DNA of 64,000 nucleotides from Siphonodentalium dalli (lineage: Eukaryota; Mollusca; Scaphopoda; Gadilida; Siphonodentaliidae). Shown piece after piece: positions 52,201-63,950 of the stretch. The stretch is taken from NCBI GenBank assembly GCA_032622095.1, contig CP136069.1, positions 128,693,123 through 128,757,122 on the forward strand. Direction: 5' to 3'. A program made the translations under genes and the position numbers. Below the pieces are notes generated by a model, which saw only the letters and a program-made list of their open reading frames with translations, made no database searches and was not told where the DNA came from. Position 1 is the first letter of the stretch; every line of letters starts with the position of its first letter.

Positions 52201-52971
52201 ACTCGAATGTATTAAAATACTTCTTTTTTTTCAATAACATTTTCTGTTTCTACACACAATGAATGTTGAAGATGATAATATATGAAATCCATGTGTTTTC
52301 AGTTCTTGTCTTGAATAATGTAAAATATTTGTCTCGGCCTTAAGTTGCAAACTTTATTCGTTTTGATGTTGTATGTTTTCATGAAATGTTAAATGATTTC
52401 AAACCAAGTTAACCTTAAATGAGCCACATCTAAGTCATACAAAGTTTAACGAATTTTAAAGATACACATATGATTCAAACCATTATTGTACTAATTTATA
52501 ATATCCAAAACTACAATTTGTTTTGATCTGTATATTAACATAGGTCCGGAAATGCATAGGTTATCAAGATGTGGTTCTTCTGTCTCTCAAATGTATTAGT
52601 TCATGAAACATTTGTTGGTGTTGTTGCATCAGAAAATGCTAGCTAGATGATAAACAGTAAATCGATCAATTGATGAGTGCATTATTACTTAATACATATC
52701 TATGTCTGTGATAATTGTGTATATTTATAATTGTTTAGTTATATACTTTGATGTATACTTTTACTTATACATTTTTGTTACTTCATAAGCCTTCATAACA
52801 CCATTTACTACTATCCTATTATTCCTATAATTCATCATTCCGAGATTCTTCCTCGCTTTTGACTGAGGAAGTTAGGGCTGAATTGGTTGTAGGTTTTCAA
52901 AATCGGTATTTTGTTATCCAGGTTGGGCAAATCTTGTCTAGTTATTGTCTTATTGTTTTATTTATTTAATT
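52201..52971 (+). other. intergenic, nothing recognised
   Basis: AT-rich sequence downstream of the putative poly(A) signal; no element or coding region supported. Confidence 0.45.
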
Positions 52972-53221
52972 TTAACCCTTTCCATACTAAATGGATTATC
53001 CCATCCAGATATAAATGTATACATCAGGGAATTATATTGTCAATTTTGAGGGATGTTCGATGTTCAGAAAATAAAAGCAGACAACAGATAATAAAGTGCA
53101 GAAAGATGCCTATTCTTTGTGGCAAAATGTTAAGATAATAAGTTCTGATAAGAACTTGACATCTGAACATTTCTTAAGGGATAACTACTCATCAATGAGT
53201 ATTTAGTATAGGAAGATTTAA
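52972..53221 (-). mobile_element. TTAA MITE, 'ccctttctatactaaa' family
   Basis: TTAA at both ends, 'ccctttccatactaaatgg' left and 'gagtatttagtataggaag' right. Confidence 0.78.
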
Positions 53222-54060
53222 TGACCTATGTTGACAAATGGCATCAATATTCGAACCAAAGACAACATTCAATTCACATCAACGAGACAATATCTGCCAA
53301 ACCTGGGTAACACAATACCTGTCTCAGCTACCCAACCTGAGTAACAAAGTACCAGTTTTGCAAACCTAGGTAATTCAGTACCCAAAACCACAGAATAACG
53401 ACCAATTCAGCAAAATTAGGCCAAGGTTGCTTTGTTTCACCAGCCAGTATTATATTGGTCGAATTTAGGTAATGGCAAAAACGAATTGGCATTCATTTTT
53501 GAGCAGTGTTTAGATGAATCTGTTGTGCTTTTATGTTTGAGGCTGGAAATAGTGTGTCTGATATTGCAAGATGAAGTCCCCAGAGGGTGAATTTAGTAAT
53601 GTTATCCTGCACGGCTTGCTGGCATCACCAAATTCACCCTCTGGGAACATCATTCTGCCTAGGCCTCAACTGCTATGGGAGACCTAGGATCAGATTTAAG
53701 TTCCCCAGTTGAAGTTGGTGATATTCACCCATTAGTCACCTCGACTGTGCATTTTATCTTCTGCAAATTTGGGGATATAGAAACTGAACAGAACAGAAAA
53801 AGTAACAAAAACAATGTTAATTTGAGACTATAGATATTTCCCAGAAGATGAGGTCTAAGCAGAATGAGGTCCCCAGAGGGTGAATTTGGTGACAAATGGC
53901 ATCAATATTCGAACCAAAGACAACATTCAATTCACATCAACGAGACAATATCTGTGTGGAATAGCATCCACTGTGTGGAATAGCATCACTAAATTCAACC
54001 TCTGTTGGACCTCATTATGCAAATGTCAGACGCACCATTTCCAGGCTTGTTTATGCTGTG
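53222..54060. mobile_element. 'cagaatgaggtccccagaggg' element with a 65-bp templated insert
   Basis: Hairpin one 53568-53660, spacer as in 36535-36960, hairpin two 53858-54020. The loop of hairpin two is replaced by a perfect copy of 53232-53296 (at 53890-53954, starting tgacaaatggcatcaatat). Next to it tgtgtggaatagcatc is doubled. Confidence 0.8.
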
Positions 54061-54673
54061 TTGGTCCATTGCAAAGGCAAAATCTGTTGTCAATGTTGCA
54101 CAGTTCTAATTAGAATACAGAATAAGCTACACGTCACAGAGTCTAAAGGAAATAGTGGGGATTTCCATCACCTCTAGTATTAGGTCAGTATCAGACATTC
54201 ACAACATTTAACGGCACATCGATGAAGGCAATCAGGTGATTGTCGGAATTCCTATACAGCGGCAGTTGATTCGCCACATAGTTAAAAATAGTGCAATAAA
54301 TTTGCTGTCACATTAAATAATTTATTATAATTTCACACTGTTCACAAAATTAGAGATTACAACAACTAATTAAATGCTAAACGCGTCAATGAAGAGTCCA
54401 GAATTGTTCTATACAACCGTTATACATGCACATAGTAAGGAGAATATAATTAGATATTTCCAAGTATTTCAACACTTAATACCAGTTTTAAAAATGAAAC
54501 CGAAAGGAGATATCTGTCCATCATAACACTATTTGTGCAGTGTGACATCATACTGCTATTTAAAGTGGTAGTGAGGTGATTGTTATTGAAGTGCTTTAGA
54601 CTCTGAAGTGTGGAGCTTGTTCCAGAAGTCTAATTTTAAATAGTAGGTGTGTTGCAGAGCAGAGATTACAATT
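54061..54673 (+). other. intergenic, nothing recognised
   Basis: No element boundary or coding sequence supported. Confidence 0.45.
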
Positions 54674-54892
54674 GTACAGTAATGCTCTAAGTAATCGACT
54701 TCTTAACCACAGCAGAATTATGGGTAACTTTTCAGGATTTAGTCGGAAATATGGCTTGTTGCCATTCATTGGAAAGCTCTCCCCGAGAGCTTTCCGATGA
54801 ATGCCAACAATCCATATTTCCGACTAAATCCTGAAAAGTTACCCATGATTATGCTGTGGTTAAGAGGTCGATTACTTAGGGCATTACTGTAG
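54674..54892. mobile_element. mariner-like palindromic MITE, copy 3
   Basis: TA CAGTAATGCTCTAAG at left and complement then TA at right; arms ~105 bp with a few mismatches. Confidence 0.9.
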
Positions 54893-55159
54893 GTGATAAT
54901 TGGAATATATATCCACTGTGTACTTGTGTCTGCATTATGTCCGCTTATACTACATGCTTATTATACTTGTAGAACTGAATGGGAGAATCCTTTCAGTAAA
55001 GTAAGGGCACCTGAGTTGAAATAAAGAGGAACCTTTGGCTATTCATGTTATAGCCACCTAGCCATACGTATAATATGTCTCTCAATAATTTATCTCTAGT
55101 AAATATATCAAGTATGCTTGTATCTGTTCTACATTCTCCCACATGAGGCCACATCCACA

Positions 55160-55366
55160 TACAATAATGCTCTAAGTAATCGACTTCTTAACCACAGCAG
55201 AATTATGGGTAACTTTTCAGGATTTAGTCGGAAATATGGCTTGTTGCCATTCATCGGAAAACTCTCCCCGATGAATGGCAACAAGCCATATTTCCGACTA
55301 AATCCTGAAAAGTTACCCATAATTCTGCTGTGGTTAGGGAGTCGATTAATTAGGGCATCACGGTAC
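55160..55366. mobile_element. mariner-like palindromic MITE, copy 4
   Basis: Same family 270 bp from copy 3. The centre has lost 'gagagctttc' from one arm, and the right end has mutated to 'gcatcacggta'. Because it is a palindrome, both strands show similar ORFs, which are artefacts. Confidence 0.88.
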
Positions 55367-55574
55367 CCATCACAGGGTTGCAAATCCCTAGCTAAAATCT
55401 GTTTTTAGCTGTGCATAATTGATTCATAGGGACTGCATTGTGATTTGGTGCTAAACTGCATATGGAACGCCACTCTCCATCAGCAGAGGAGCCTGAATTT
55501 ACAACTGACAATTTACAACCTTTCCAACTGGTATCTCAAGCTTTCCAACCTGTTGGAAATTCCAACTCAACACA

Positions 55575-55592
55575 CCCCCCCCCCCCCCCCCC
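55575..55592. repeat. poly(C) run
   Basis: About 18 consecutive C within an AT-rich stretch. Confidence 0.9.
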
Positions 55593-55819
55593 AAGATTGG
55601 ATATTTTTCAACTGATGGCAATTTCAGTCCAAAACTTTGACAGAAAATGGGCAACTTTTGATTTCAAAACAACAAATTTCACACTAAATACTTGTTGGAA
55701 AGTCAGATAATTAGCTGCTATCAGAACATTTTGAACCTATTTTTGGTGTGAAATTTCTAACGGATCTTGGTGAGTGACATCAAACCCCATGTTGCCACAT
55801 CTCGGTAAATTACATTAAT

Positions 55820-56450
55820 TTCTTCCTCAGAAGGGATGCAAATGGAAGCCCACTTTCTATTCCATCCAGCATGTGTTTAAATGGAAATTCGCTTTCTTCT
55901 CTTGATTGCCGAAAAAAGCATGGTTCCATGAGAGGTGCAATAGGGTTCCGCATTCTGTCGGGCGATAAGTTCACATCAAACTCCATTCTCTGTCTGCTGA
56001 TGTGTGAAAATGTTTCCTTTTTCAGACTCATGTTGGTTGCAAATGGAACCTCGATTCATTAACCCTTTCATGACTGTAGCTGCACCAGTGCAGCATTAAA
56101 GTTCCTGTGCCAGTGCATTCTCTTATATATGTGAGTCTCCCATAGGGAGCCTCGCATATATAAGAGAATGCACTGGCTTACAAGTTCAAGGTAAATATTG
56201 TTAGGCCAATGCATTCTCTAATATAATTGAGGCTCCCTGTGGGAGACTCACATACATAAGAGAATGCATTGGCACAGAGTTTTCGCAAACTTTCAAAAAT
56301 CTTCAGTCATGGAAAGATTAATGATGCATGCAAATGGGACTCCACTTTCGGCCTCAAATGAGGCATGCGAACAAAACTTTCTTCCTCGTGATTGGTGCAA
56401 ATAGGAATTCCGAATTCTGTCAGATGATTAATGCAAATTGAACTTTCTGA
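55820..56450. repeat. decayed 5' units of the minisatellite field
   Basis: Spaced words 'gcaaatgga..cccactttct', 'gtgtttaaatggaaattc' and 'gtgcaaataggaattccga' look like old, diverged units of the array that follows. A MITE (56059-56321) is inserted here. Confidence 0.5.
56059..56321 (+). mobile_element. TTAA MITE, 'ccctttcatgac' family, double hairpin
   Basis: TTAACCCTTTCATGACTG at left, 'cagtcatggaaagattaa' at right, TTAA duplicated. Two hairpins of 'gcattctcttatatatgtga' type. Confidence 0.85.
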
Positions 56451-56978
56451 CTCATAATGGGTGTAAATGGAGTACTTTCTGACTCATAATGGGTGTAAAT
56501 GGAGTACTTTCTCGCTCATAATGGGTGTAAATGGAGTACTTTCTGACTCATAATGGGTGTAAATGGAGTACTTTCTGACTCATAATGGGTGTAAATGGAG
56601 TACTTTCTCGCTCATAATGGGTGTAAATGGAGTACTTTCTGACTCATAATGGGTGTAAATGGAGTACTTTCTGACTCATAATGGGTGTGAATGGAGTACT
56701 TTCATACTCATAATGGGTGTAAATGGAATACTTTCTTACTCATAATGGGTGTAAATGGATTACTTTCTGACTCATAATGGGTGTAAATGGAGTACATTCT
56801 CACTCATAATGGGTGTAAATGGAGTACATTCTCACTCATAATGGGTGTAAATGGAGTACTTACTGACTCATAATGGGTGTAAATGGGGTACTTTCTGACT
56901 CATAATGGGTGTAAATTGAGTACTTTCTTACTCATAATGGGTGTAAATGGAGTACATTCTCACTCATAATGGGTGCAG
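56451..56978. repeat. 32-bp minisatellite, ~16 units
   Basis: Unit 'ctcataatgggtgtaaatgg' plus 'agtactttctga', with point variants (agtacattctca, agtactttctcg). Not a multiple of three, so no long ORFs. Confidence 0.95.
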
Positions 56979-57010
56979 CTGGTTCTCAGATTTTTGCCAG
57001 AATAGTGCAA

Positions 57011-57590
57011 ATGGAACCAGGGCCCAAGCTAGGGGTTGAAAACAGGGAGAAGTGTCTTCTCCCTCTGGAGATTTTAGGGAGACTTCAGCCCAAAATAGGG
57101 AGAAGTGGAGAGACTTAATAAAAACATAAACACTTGTTAATTTTCAAATATCGATTTATTTATAACATCAATAACAAGATTAAATAACAACATGCATGGT
57201 TACCAAAAATAAAATATAGCACAAGTAGAGTACCTGTATAGATAGATAACATGAACTTGTATTAAATTTATAACTTTAATTTAAAAATTTAAAAATGTTG
57301 ACTTTTAATATCTGAAGAAATTAATTGTTATTATAAATTTGAAATTTTTGGAAATAGATTTTGGTCACTGCTGTAATGTGGGTGTCCGTCAAGAATCAGA
57401 TCCCTAAAGATATATAAAACAATAAGGACTAATCAAGGAGTTGTAAAAGCTTGTAATATTAATGAATACCAACGTCAATGGTATGATTATGGAACTCCGA
57501 TTTCCTGTTCTATGAGGGACGCATATCGGATCTCTTTTCAAGATGATTACTGAGACGTTACCTCTGCTTTTTCCCCAAATACGAGCAGGG
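57011..57590 (+). mobile_element. hAT-like element fragment
   Basis: Starts CAGGGCCCAAGCTAGGGGTT, the right end of the element at 17449-18585, and stays alignable over 'gggagaagtg...gagattttagggagactt'. The partner end is not present, so it is truncated, or ends unrecognised before 57600. Confidence 0.65.
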
Positions 57591-57639
57591 ATGGAAACTC
57601 AATATCCATTATCATGGGTGGGGGGCAGGGGCAAATGTA

Positions 57640-58235
57640 ACTCTGCTTTCTGTCCAATGAATGGTGCAAATAGTTCTCCACTTTCTGACTTATGGAGGGT
57701 GTAGATATTTATCCACTTTCTGACTTATGGTGGCCCACCATAAGTCAGAAAGTGCACCCACCATTGGTGGGTGCAAATAGTACTCCACTTTCTTACTTTT
57801 GATGGGTGTAAAATAGTTATCCACTTTCTGACTTATGGAGGGTGTAGATATTTATCCACTTTCTGACTTGTGATGGGTGTAGATACATGTAGTACTCCAC
57901 TCTCAGACTTATGATGGGTGGAAATAGTTATCCACTTTTTGACTTATGGTTGGTGCAAATAGTACTCCATTTTCTTACTTATGATGGGTGCAAACACTGC
58001 AAAATAGTTATCCACTTTCTGACCCGCGGTGGGTGTAGATGCGTGTAGTACTCCATTTTCTGACTTATGGTGGGTGCAAATAGTTATCCACATTCTGACT
58101 TATGGTGGGTGTAGATATTTATCCACTTTCTGACTTATGATAGGTGCAAGTAGTACTCCTCTATCTTACTTGGGGTGGGTGTAAATACATGTAGTACTCC
58201 ATTTTACTGACTTATGGTGGGTGTAGATAGTTATC
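57640..58235. repeat. ~36-bp degenerate minisatellite
   Basis: Units 'ccactttctgacttatggtg' plus 'ggtgtagatatttat' or 'ggtgcaaatagtact'. Clearly related to the 32-bp array at 56451 but older and more variable. One unit is inverted at 57731-57760. Confidence 0.85.
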
Positions 58236-58567
58236 AGTTATCAAACTCGATGCATGCATGTTCATGCCACTTTGTCCCTGTATAAATACCATATTATTTT
58301 GTGAAAGAAAAAATAGTTGAAAGAGTATTATTCACGGTAGTCAGACTATGCATCTACATCTACAATACACAGTCGCGTGTTATTTTTTCAAATCCCGTTT
58401 GATATCGCACGCGAGGAATGTTTACGTGGAATATGACATTGGGAGTAAAGTAGAAAGGATTTATTTACAACAAACATAGTATGCATAAGTGCCTAAACAA
58501 ACAAGCGCAAGACAGCCACGAGTGCACATCGTTGTTTGCGTCCTCGAGTATATACAGGACAAATTAA
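58236..58567 (+). other. intergenic, nothing recognised
   Basis: No element or exon supported. Confidence 0.45.
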
Positions 58568-59052
58568 AGGCTCACTTAATTTTCGAAATGTCGATTATTT
58601 TTGTATAGTGCCTATACATACGGTTTTAATAACAATAGATGCCATAGAATATGATTACAATACTATAATTCATCACCATTTGGAACGTCTGTCTCTCAGA
58701 ATTTCAGGTGTCAATGGAGTAATAGAAATTAGCTGAAACCATAAAACCATTCCCCCCGGTATTGCTCCCAGAATGCAACATAATTCAAACTTGTGTTTAT
58801 TTTCAATGGAAGGGGAATAACTCTATATAAAAATATATAGAGTTACCCCCCTTCAATTGTAAATAGTATCGTTTGTGCAGAAACTTAAGCACAGCACACG
58901 CATTGGTTTCTCAACAAAAACGTGTGCTCACTGTTTATTACATCCGGAATAAGTTGAAAATATAATGTTTTGGAGATTCCTCTTTCAAATGGTACATAAT
59001 ATGGCATATATTTTATATAATGTGATCTGGGGGTTCGAAATTAAGTGAGCCT
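58568..59052. mobile_element. ~485-bp MITE with 'aggctcacttaat' ends
   Basis: Left AGGCTCACTTAATTTTCGAA, right complement with one mismatch. Contains a small palindrome 'ggaataactctatataaaaa...atatagagttaccc' also seen in part at 1470-1490. Target duplication unclear. Confidence 0.7.
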
Positions 59053-59808
59053 ATAAAGACAGACCGACAAACGTGTCCCAGATCCAGCTTACATTATAAA
59101 TAGTATAATGTACCATTGAGAAAAGGACGCTCTAATATCTCCCTCGTGTATAATTCAAACTACTCAAATGTTTTCTAGATGTGAACCCTGAGAAAAAATG
59201 TTTGTCACTATGACAAACTTCTGTCAGTAAAACGTTTGTACACAGAACGACTAAGACAGAAAGTTAGTCAGTGTGACCATATGATGGTGTGATAAGTCTT
59301 AACGAATAAGATCAAAATTACATTAGGATTGAGTCATAATGATTAACTTATCTTGGTCACAGTTTTCCATTTTTCGTGGTACCTTCGCGTAGTGAGTTAT
59401 TTGGTCTCCATAGATGAACAAAAACACCCACTTCTCTATTTATATTGTGAAATAGATGCAAATACCAAGTTTGGCTGAAATTCTATACCTGCCTCACAGC
59501 CTTGCATGATTTCGATTTATTTAGGTATAGGTCAGTTTTTGGACAAATAGTGAAACAACTGGAGTCCAATGAGTGGTGTGGTAAATATATTTGTTGGGGC
59601 GAATATCGAGCTTTCGTAAGACCCAAAGCAATGCCCCTACGTGCTATATTCTTTAAGATATCTGCAATTACAAATTCTGTCCCGCTGTTTTTGATTGTTT
59701 ATAAGCAAAGCCAACAGTTAAGTTGGAACATTCAATAACATATATACATACTAATACAATACAATACATACACACAAAATTATATTGTAATCCATGATGC
59801 AATTTACA
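59053..59808 (+). other. intergenic, nothing recognised
   Basis: No element or exon supported; (tacaa)-like run near 59745. Confidence 0.45.
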
Positions 59809-60311
59809 TTAAAGGTACGGTTGGCCTTGGCGGTGGGTATCCTGTGAAAATATTTCCACCCATCAAAAACCGCCACAAACAGAAAGAACATCAAAATGTA
59901 GACAGACTTTGTCCGTATACAAATAAGAAATATCGCATAAACAGTATGTTATTGTCATTTGTTTGACCATTGTTATGTAAACATAAGCATAAAAAGTTAC
60001 TTTTCTTGTGTTTGTTTATATTATGATGGTAAACATAAAGAGCGTTATTTGTTGCTGAATTCCTGATATGGAACTAATAAAGAGCGTTTATATCATTTGT
60101 GTGTGATTAGCCAGTGACACTGTGCTGTCTTCTGTAACACAATCAGACTCTTGCTTATGCAAAATATAGTAAGTCTTTATGATAGCATGGTGTTTACGCG
60201 ATGGTCATGGTATATATGAACGAAACTGTATGCGTTTTAATGTTTTTCTGTTTACGGTGTTTGGAATAAAATATGAATATTTTCGACAATTAAGGCCAAC
60301 CGTGCCTTTAA
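59809..60311. mobile_element. TTAA MITE with AAAGGTACGGTTGGCC ends
   Basis: TTAAAGGTACGGTTGGCCTT at left and its complement (one mismatch) ending 60311, TTAA both sides. The body has two 'aataaagagcgtt' words (60036, 60078), also present in the 7.6-kb element. Confidence 0.85.
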
Positions 60312-60796
60312 AGGTACTCAATCCGATAAAACTCCTCTCAAATTACTATTTCAATGGCTTCGGGGGTTAAAAATATTTGATTCGAGTCGAGGAAGTCACC
60401 CATCAAAGCTCAGATTTGTTAGATATCGATTTGAGAAATCTATTATTTTGCATTATCGGGAATACTTTCTGGCCCAGAACTCAGTAAAAATTGCGTTGTT
60501 ATTATCACTTTATTTTAGAGTTATCCATCCTTGTCTGTTTGAATAGATTTTGGTGTACACATCCCGACCAGATTACGGCAGTTGAAGGCAATTATTAGTA
60601 CTCATCTCGAGTAAATAAAAAATTTCAAAAATCAATATCTAATAATTCTGAGTTTTGTTTGATGGGTTCCTCGACTCGAATCAAATATTGTTTACCCCCA
60701 AAGCCAAAGAAATAGTAATATAGGACCCTCTGATCGGATTGTTGTTGTTGGAATCTGTTGAGATGGGGACCCTCTGTTCGGATTGAGTACCTTTAA
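60308..60796. mobile_element. TTAA MITE with AAAGGTACTCAATCCGA ends
   Basis: TTAAAGGTACTCAATCCGAT at left, complement of TTAAAGGTACTCAATCCGAA at right. Inner inverted words 'attcgagtcgaggaa' and 'ttcctcgactcgaat' pair near 60380 and 60668. Abuts the previous MITE with a common TTAA. Confidence 0.88.
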
Positions 60797-61662
60797 CGTA
60801 GTATTCTTTTTAAAGATAGTTTTATAAATATGCTTACTTTTTCAAGAAGGCTCAAATATTCAATTGAGAGTAAACAATGAAAATTATTTCTGTTAGGGTT
60901 CTCCCAGTGATATTTGGGATGTGAATTTCGCGTAAATCTTGTAACTTTTGACATAGGATCATAAGTGGTATTCGTCGCAAGGATTGTTTTCACATAAAAC
61001 ACAATGTGTGTTTGCTTTTGTTTGCCGTGTACGTTCTCGGGTGTATTTAAGAAATGAATGTAGTGGGTTGGTGGGTGTGTTATTGTGGGATACGGTGCCG
61101 TGGCGGTTAGGCCACATTGTGTGAATCGCGAAGAGGTTCTCACTAAGTGTTCCCTATATAACGACCACAGCTCCCTATCCCTCAATAACACACACTACAT
61201 TCATTTCTTATATTTAGAAATCTTTTTGATGATTTATTACCATAAAAAATCTTGAGTGTATTGTTATTTATTTTCAGAAAATCAGCTCATGTGCACATTA
61301 ATTAAGTTAGCACAATAGATGAACTTTGAAAAGCACGCCCAATTATTTTGCTGATCGCTTTTAGTGATTAGGTCATATTATGTAAACAAATTGTGACATC
61401 GTGTTCGTGTTATACGGTCTGTGTGTTATTGGGATATGAAACAGGTGACCCAAATTGGCAGATGACCAATCACCGAACAGGATTTAGTGTTTCACAGACG
61501 GGGTTTAGTAACTATTTTGCAATTCTAATAAATTTCAAAATTATTTTAATCCAAAGCTATGTAGATAGTATAGCATATAAACAGGCACTGTAAAACTAAT
61601 AAAATTATTTCTATAGTAACCGTAAGCTCCTCCCACTAAGTGATATGTGTGGGGAATATTCA
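60797..61662 (+). other. intergenic, nothing recognised
   Basis: A 132-codon minus-strand frame (60793-61191) has no family-like features and I do not call it. Confidence 0.4.
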
Positions 61663-62038
61663 TTAAAGTGATGTGAAACACTCAGGTATCGTGATCAAAT
61701 AGAAATGGAGAATAATCTTGTTCAAAGTAGTAATTTTTACAAATAGTATATCCAAATTGACAACACACATCGTCATTCTTATATATTAATTAAATGCAGT
61801 GACACTCGATGGCGAAATCGTTTTCGTTAGTTTATCGCCCATAGATGCGTCCCGAATCGAGTAGTAAATATCTACAATTGAGCGTAGTTCTGACGATGTT
61901 TTTTATGAAGTGGTACAGTCGATTTGCTTCAAATTTTCGGCGATGTTAGTAGAATGTTACATTCCTCCAGTTGACATAGCGCCTGAATTCTAACTTATCA
62001 GTTTCACGCACCCGAACAAGTACATAATATGTCCTTAA
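61663..62038 (-). mobile_element. TTAA MITE, ~370-bp family, complete inverted copy
   Basis: TTAAAGTGATGTGAAACACTC at left, 'gtacataatatgtccttaa' at right, TTAA on both sides. The longest intact copy of the family here (376 bp). Confidence 0.88.
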
Positions 62039-62886
62039 TGTTGTTGTCAGATTGCATGGGATTACATAGTTAGTCCAAGCTGGTGTAAGTCATATATCTC
62101 TAAAGTATCACACTCAATGTAATATGATTCCATGCATGGCTGAAAAGTTGTATACTCTATTTGGAAATTCAATCTGACGTTAATTATTCCAGACTGTATA
62201 TCTCAGTTACTGCATACAGCAGATGCGCATCCACTTCCAAATACAGAACATTGGTTACATGCAGTCCTGCGCTGTCTTGATCCCTGAAAACCAGAACAGT
62301 AAATCTACAAAGCTAATGATTTCAGCTACATTGTAATCCGACCATGCAGTCACGTGTATATATATCCTACTTAGGCTGCGTATAATATACAGCTCTATTA
62401 TATATAAGCCCCCCCCCCCCTTTTATTGTACTTCATGTCTGTTCATGATCTGTACGGGTGTGATGCTTTGTTGATATATATGCATATATGCCGATCACAA
62501 CGCTTGGTATTACTCTTTCAAACTAAAGGACTAACCTGTGTCAAATATAGGGCATGTATGTTATCTATATATTTCGTTATCCGATTCGATGAATAGCACT
62601 TGCAATCATTGTCCATTTGTATTATCAATTTAAATACCTGTATAATATGAAGTGCATGCTGTGTACAGTGATCGAACAATAAGCTGCGTTCCAAGAAAAC
62701 AAACTGAATGTACGATTGTGTATACGTTCATTATTCATTTGCGAATTAAAAGTACAGGTGTTCTTGCATTATCCGGCCATTCTGCGTTCTTTACGTAAAC
62801 TTATGCGATTTAATTAAAGAAGTGCATTTTCGCTATTACTGGAGCTCGGGTGCTTTAATAGTCAAGCCAACTCGTCAATCAACGCG
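62039..62886 (+). other. possible upstream region of the next gene
   Basis: No mobile element recognised. A C run of 12 lies at 62410, preceded by a TATA-like 'attatatataagc' at 62397. Promoter role is speculative. Confidence 0.3.
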
Positions 62887-62924
62887 ATGTGGGATACAGA
62901 ATATTGTATGGAAGATTTTAAGAG
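62887..62924 (+). CDS. candidate first coding exon of a second gene
   Basis: ATG TGG GAT ACA GAA TAT TGT ATG ... AAG AG ends at a consensus donor (ag/gtaagt), encoding MWDTEYCMEDFK. There is a stop in frame upstream. No later exon is visible before the window ends. Too short to identify. Confidence 0.4.
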
Positions 62925-63439
62925 GTAAGTACCAGTCACTTATTGGATATGTAAGCATACACTATTAGAACAAATGTGTATAAATTCTACACAATATGTG
63001 TTACGTTTTATCTTAAACAAAATTGTGTCGGTGGAATTTTCTCAACAATGAATATGAGTGAATATAATTATGTGAGTATATTATATATAGTTAGTACATA
63101 GGATAATGTTCCAGCTACCAGCTTTAAAACACAAGTCTGTGCTGTTCAGTCTTGACACAAACACAGTGTATAACAAATTTTAAAGCTGCTGCATGCCAAA
63201 TTTTGTTCTGTGGTAGCCTTTACGAGTTTTGTGTCTCCAATAGAACACATCTCATACAATAAATATATATGATACACTCATCGCACATAGTCAACGTTGA
63301 GGAAATTCAGCCGACACAATTATGTAATGTATACATCTCTATACAATTTTGTTTAGATAAAATATAACACATAACTTATACACAATTGTTCTAAGAGTGT
63401 ATTTTATGCGTCACCAGGGACGTACGCGGGTATAGAGGC

Positions 63440-63530
63440 CGGTGCACCTCAGACTTCCCAAGTGTTGAAATTTCCAATCTGACACCCCCTGTGGACCTCA
63501 TTCTGCAAATGACAGAGACAATAAACTCAT
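63440..63530. mobile_element. fragment of the 'cagaatgaggtcc' element
   Basis: 'ccctgtggacctcattctgc' followed by 'aaatgacagagacaataaac', matching the outer part of the 13490-13790 copy. 62925-63439 is otherwise empty. Confidence 0.55.
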
Positions 63531-63606
63531 GCTTGGACCTATATCTTACCTCGTTCCAAATTACGTATATAGACAAAATTTGGAAGCTCAAATTTTCTAT
63601 GTCCGT

Positions 63607-63860
63607 GTAACCCTTTCTTTAATAAATAGTCATTGACGAGTAGTTCCCTTATAAGAACTGTTCAGATATATAAGTTCAAGAAAACGACCATGCATTTATT
63701 ATATGAACATTTCCCACCATGCAATGAATAGGAATTATTTTGTGTTATGTTTTCGTGTGTCGGTCGTCTACTTTTTGTTATCTGAACATCCCTATATACA
63801 ATGAATAATAAACCATTCCAATGTATGACTGCATGAGTGGGAGAATCCATAGAAATGGTC
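63607..63860 (+). mobile_element. TTAA MITE, 'ccctttctatactaaa' family, decayed ends
   Basis: 'gtaaccctttctttaataa', 'cattgacgagtagttccc' and 'gtgggagaatccatagaaat' mark the family; the terminal TTAA sites have mutated. Confidence 0.7.
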
Positions 63861-63907
63861 AAACAATTTTGTTTTTACATTAATCTCATATATATTTTGA
63901 AGACCTC

Positions 63908-63915
63908 TGTCTGTA

Positions 63916-63947
<32 letters not shown>

Positions 63948-63950
63948 ATT
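63908..63950. repeat. (GTCT)n microsatellite
   Basis: About nine GTCT units, imperfect at the left, followed by a mollusc-type 'gggacgaaacttggtacg' phrase. Confidence 0.92.

Noticed and set aside
55129-55408. Similar ORFs on both strands
   Set aside because: They are the two faces of a palindromic MITE.
56451-56978. CRISPR-like array
   Set aside because: Units are contiguous 32-bp repeats without spacers, in eukaryotic DNA.
61080-61190. tRNA-like or SINE-head sequence around 'tggcggttaggccaca'
   Set aside because: I could not find a matching A box, B box and acceptor stem in order.
60793-61191. 132-aa minus-strand ORF
   Set aside because: Low-complexity Thr/His/Pro-rich run, no domain, no splice or promoter context.
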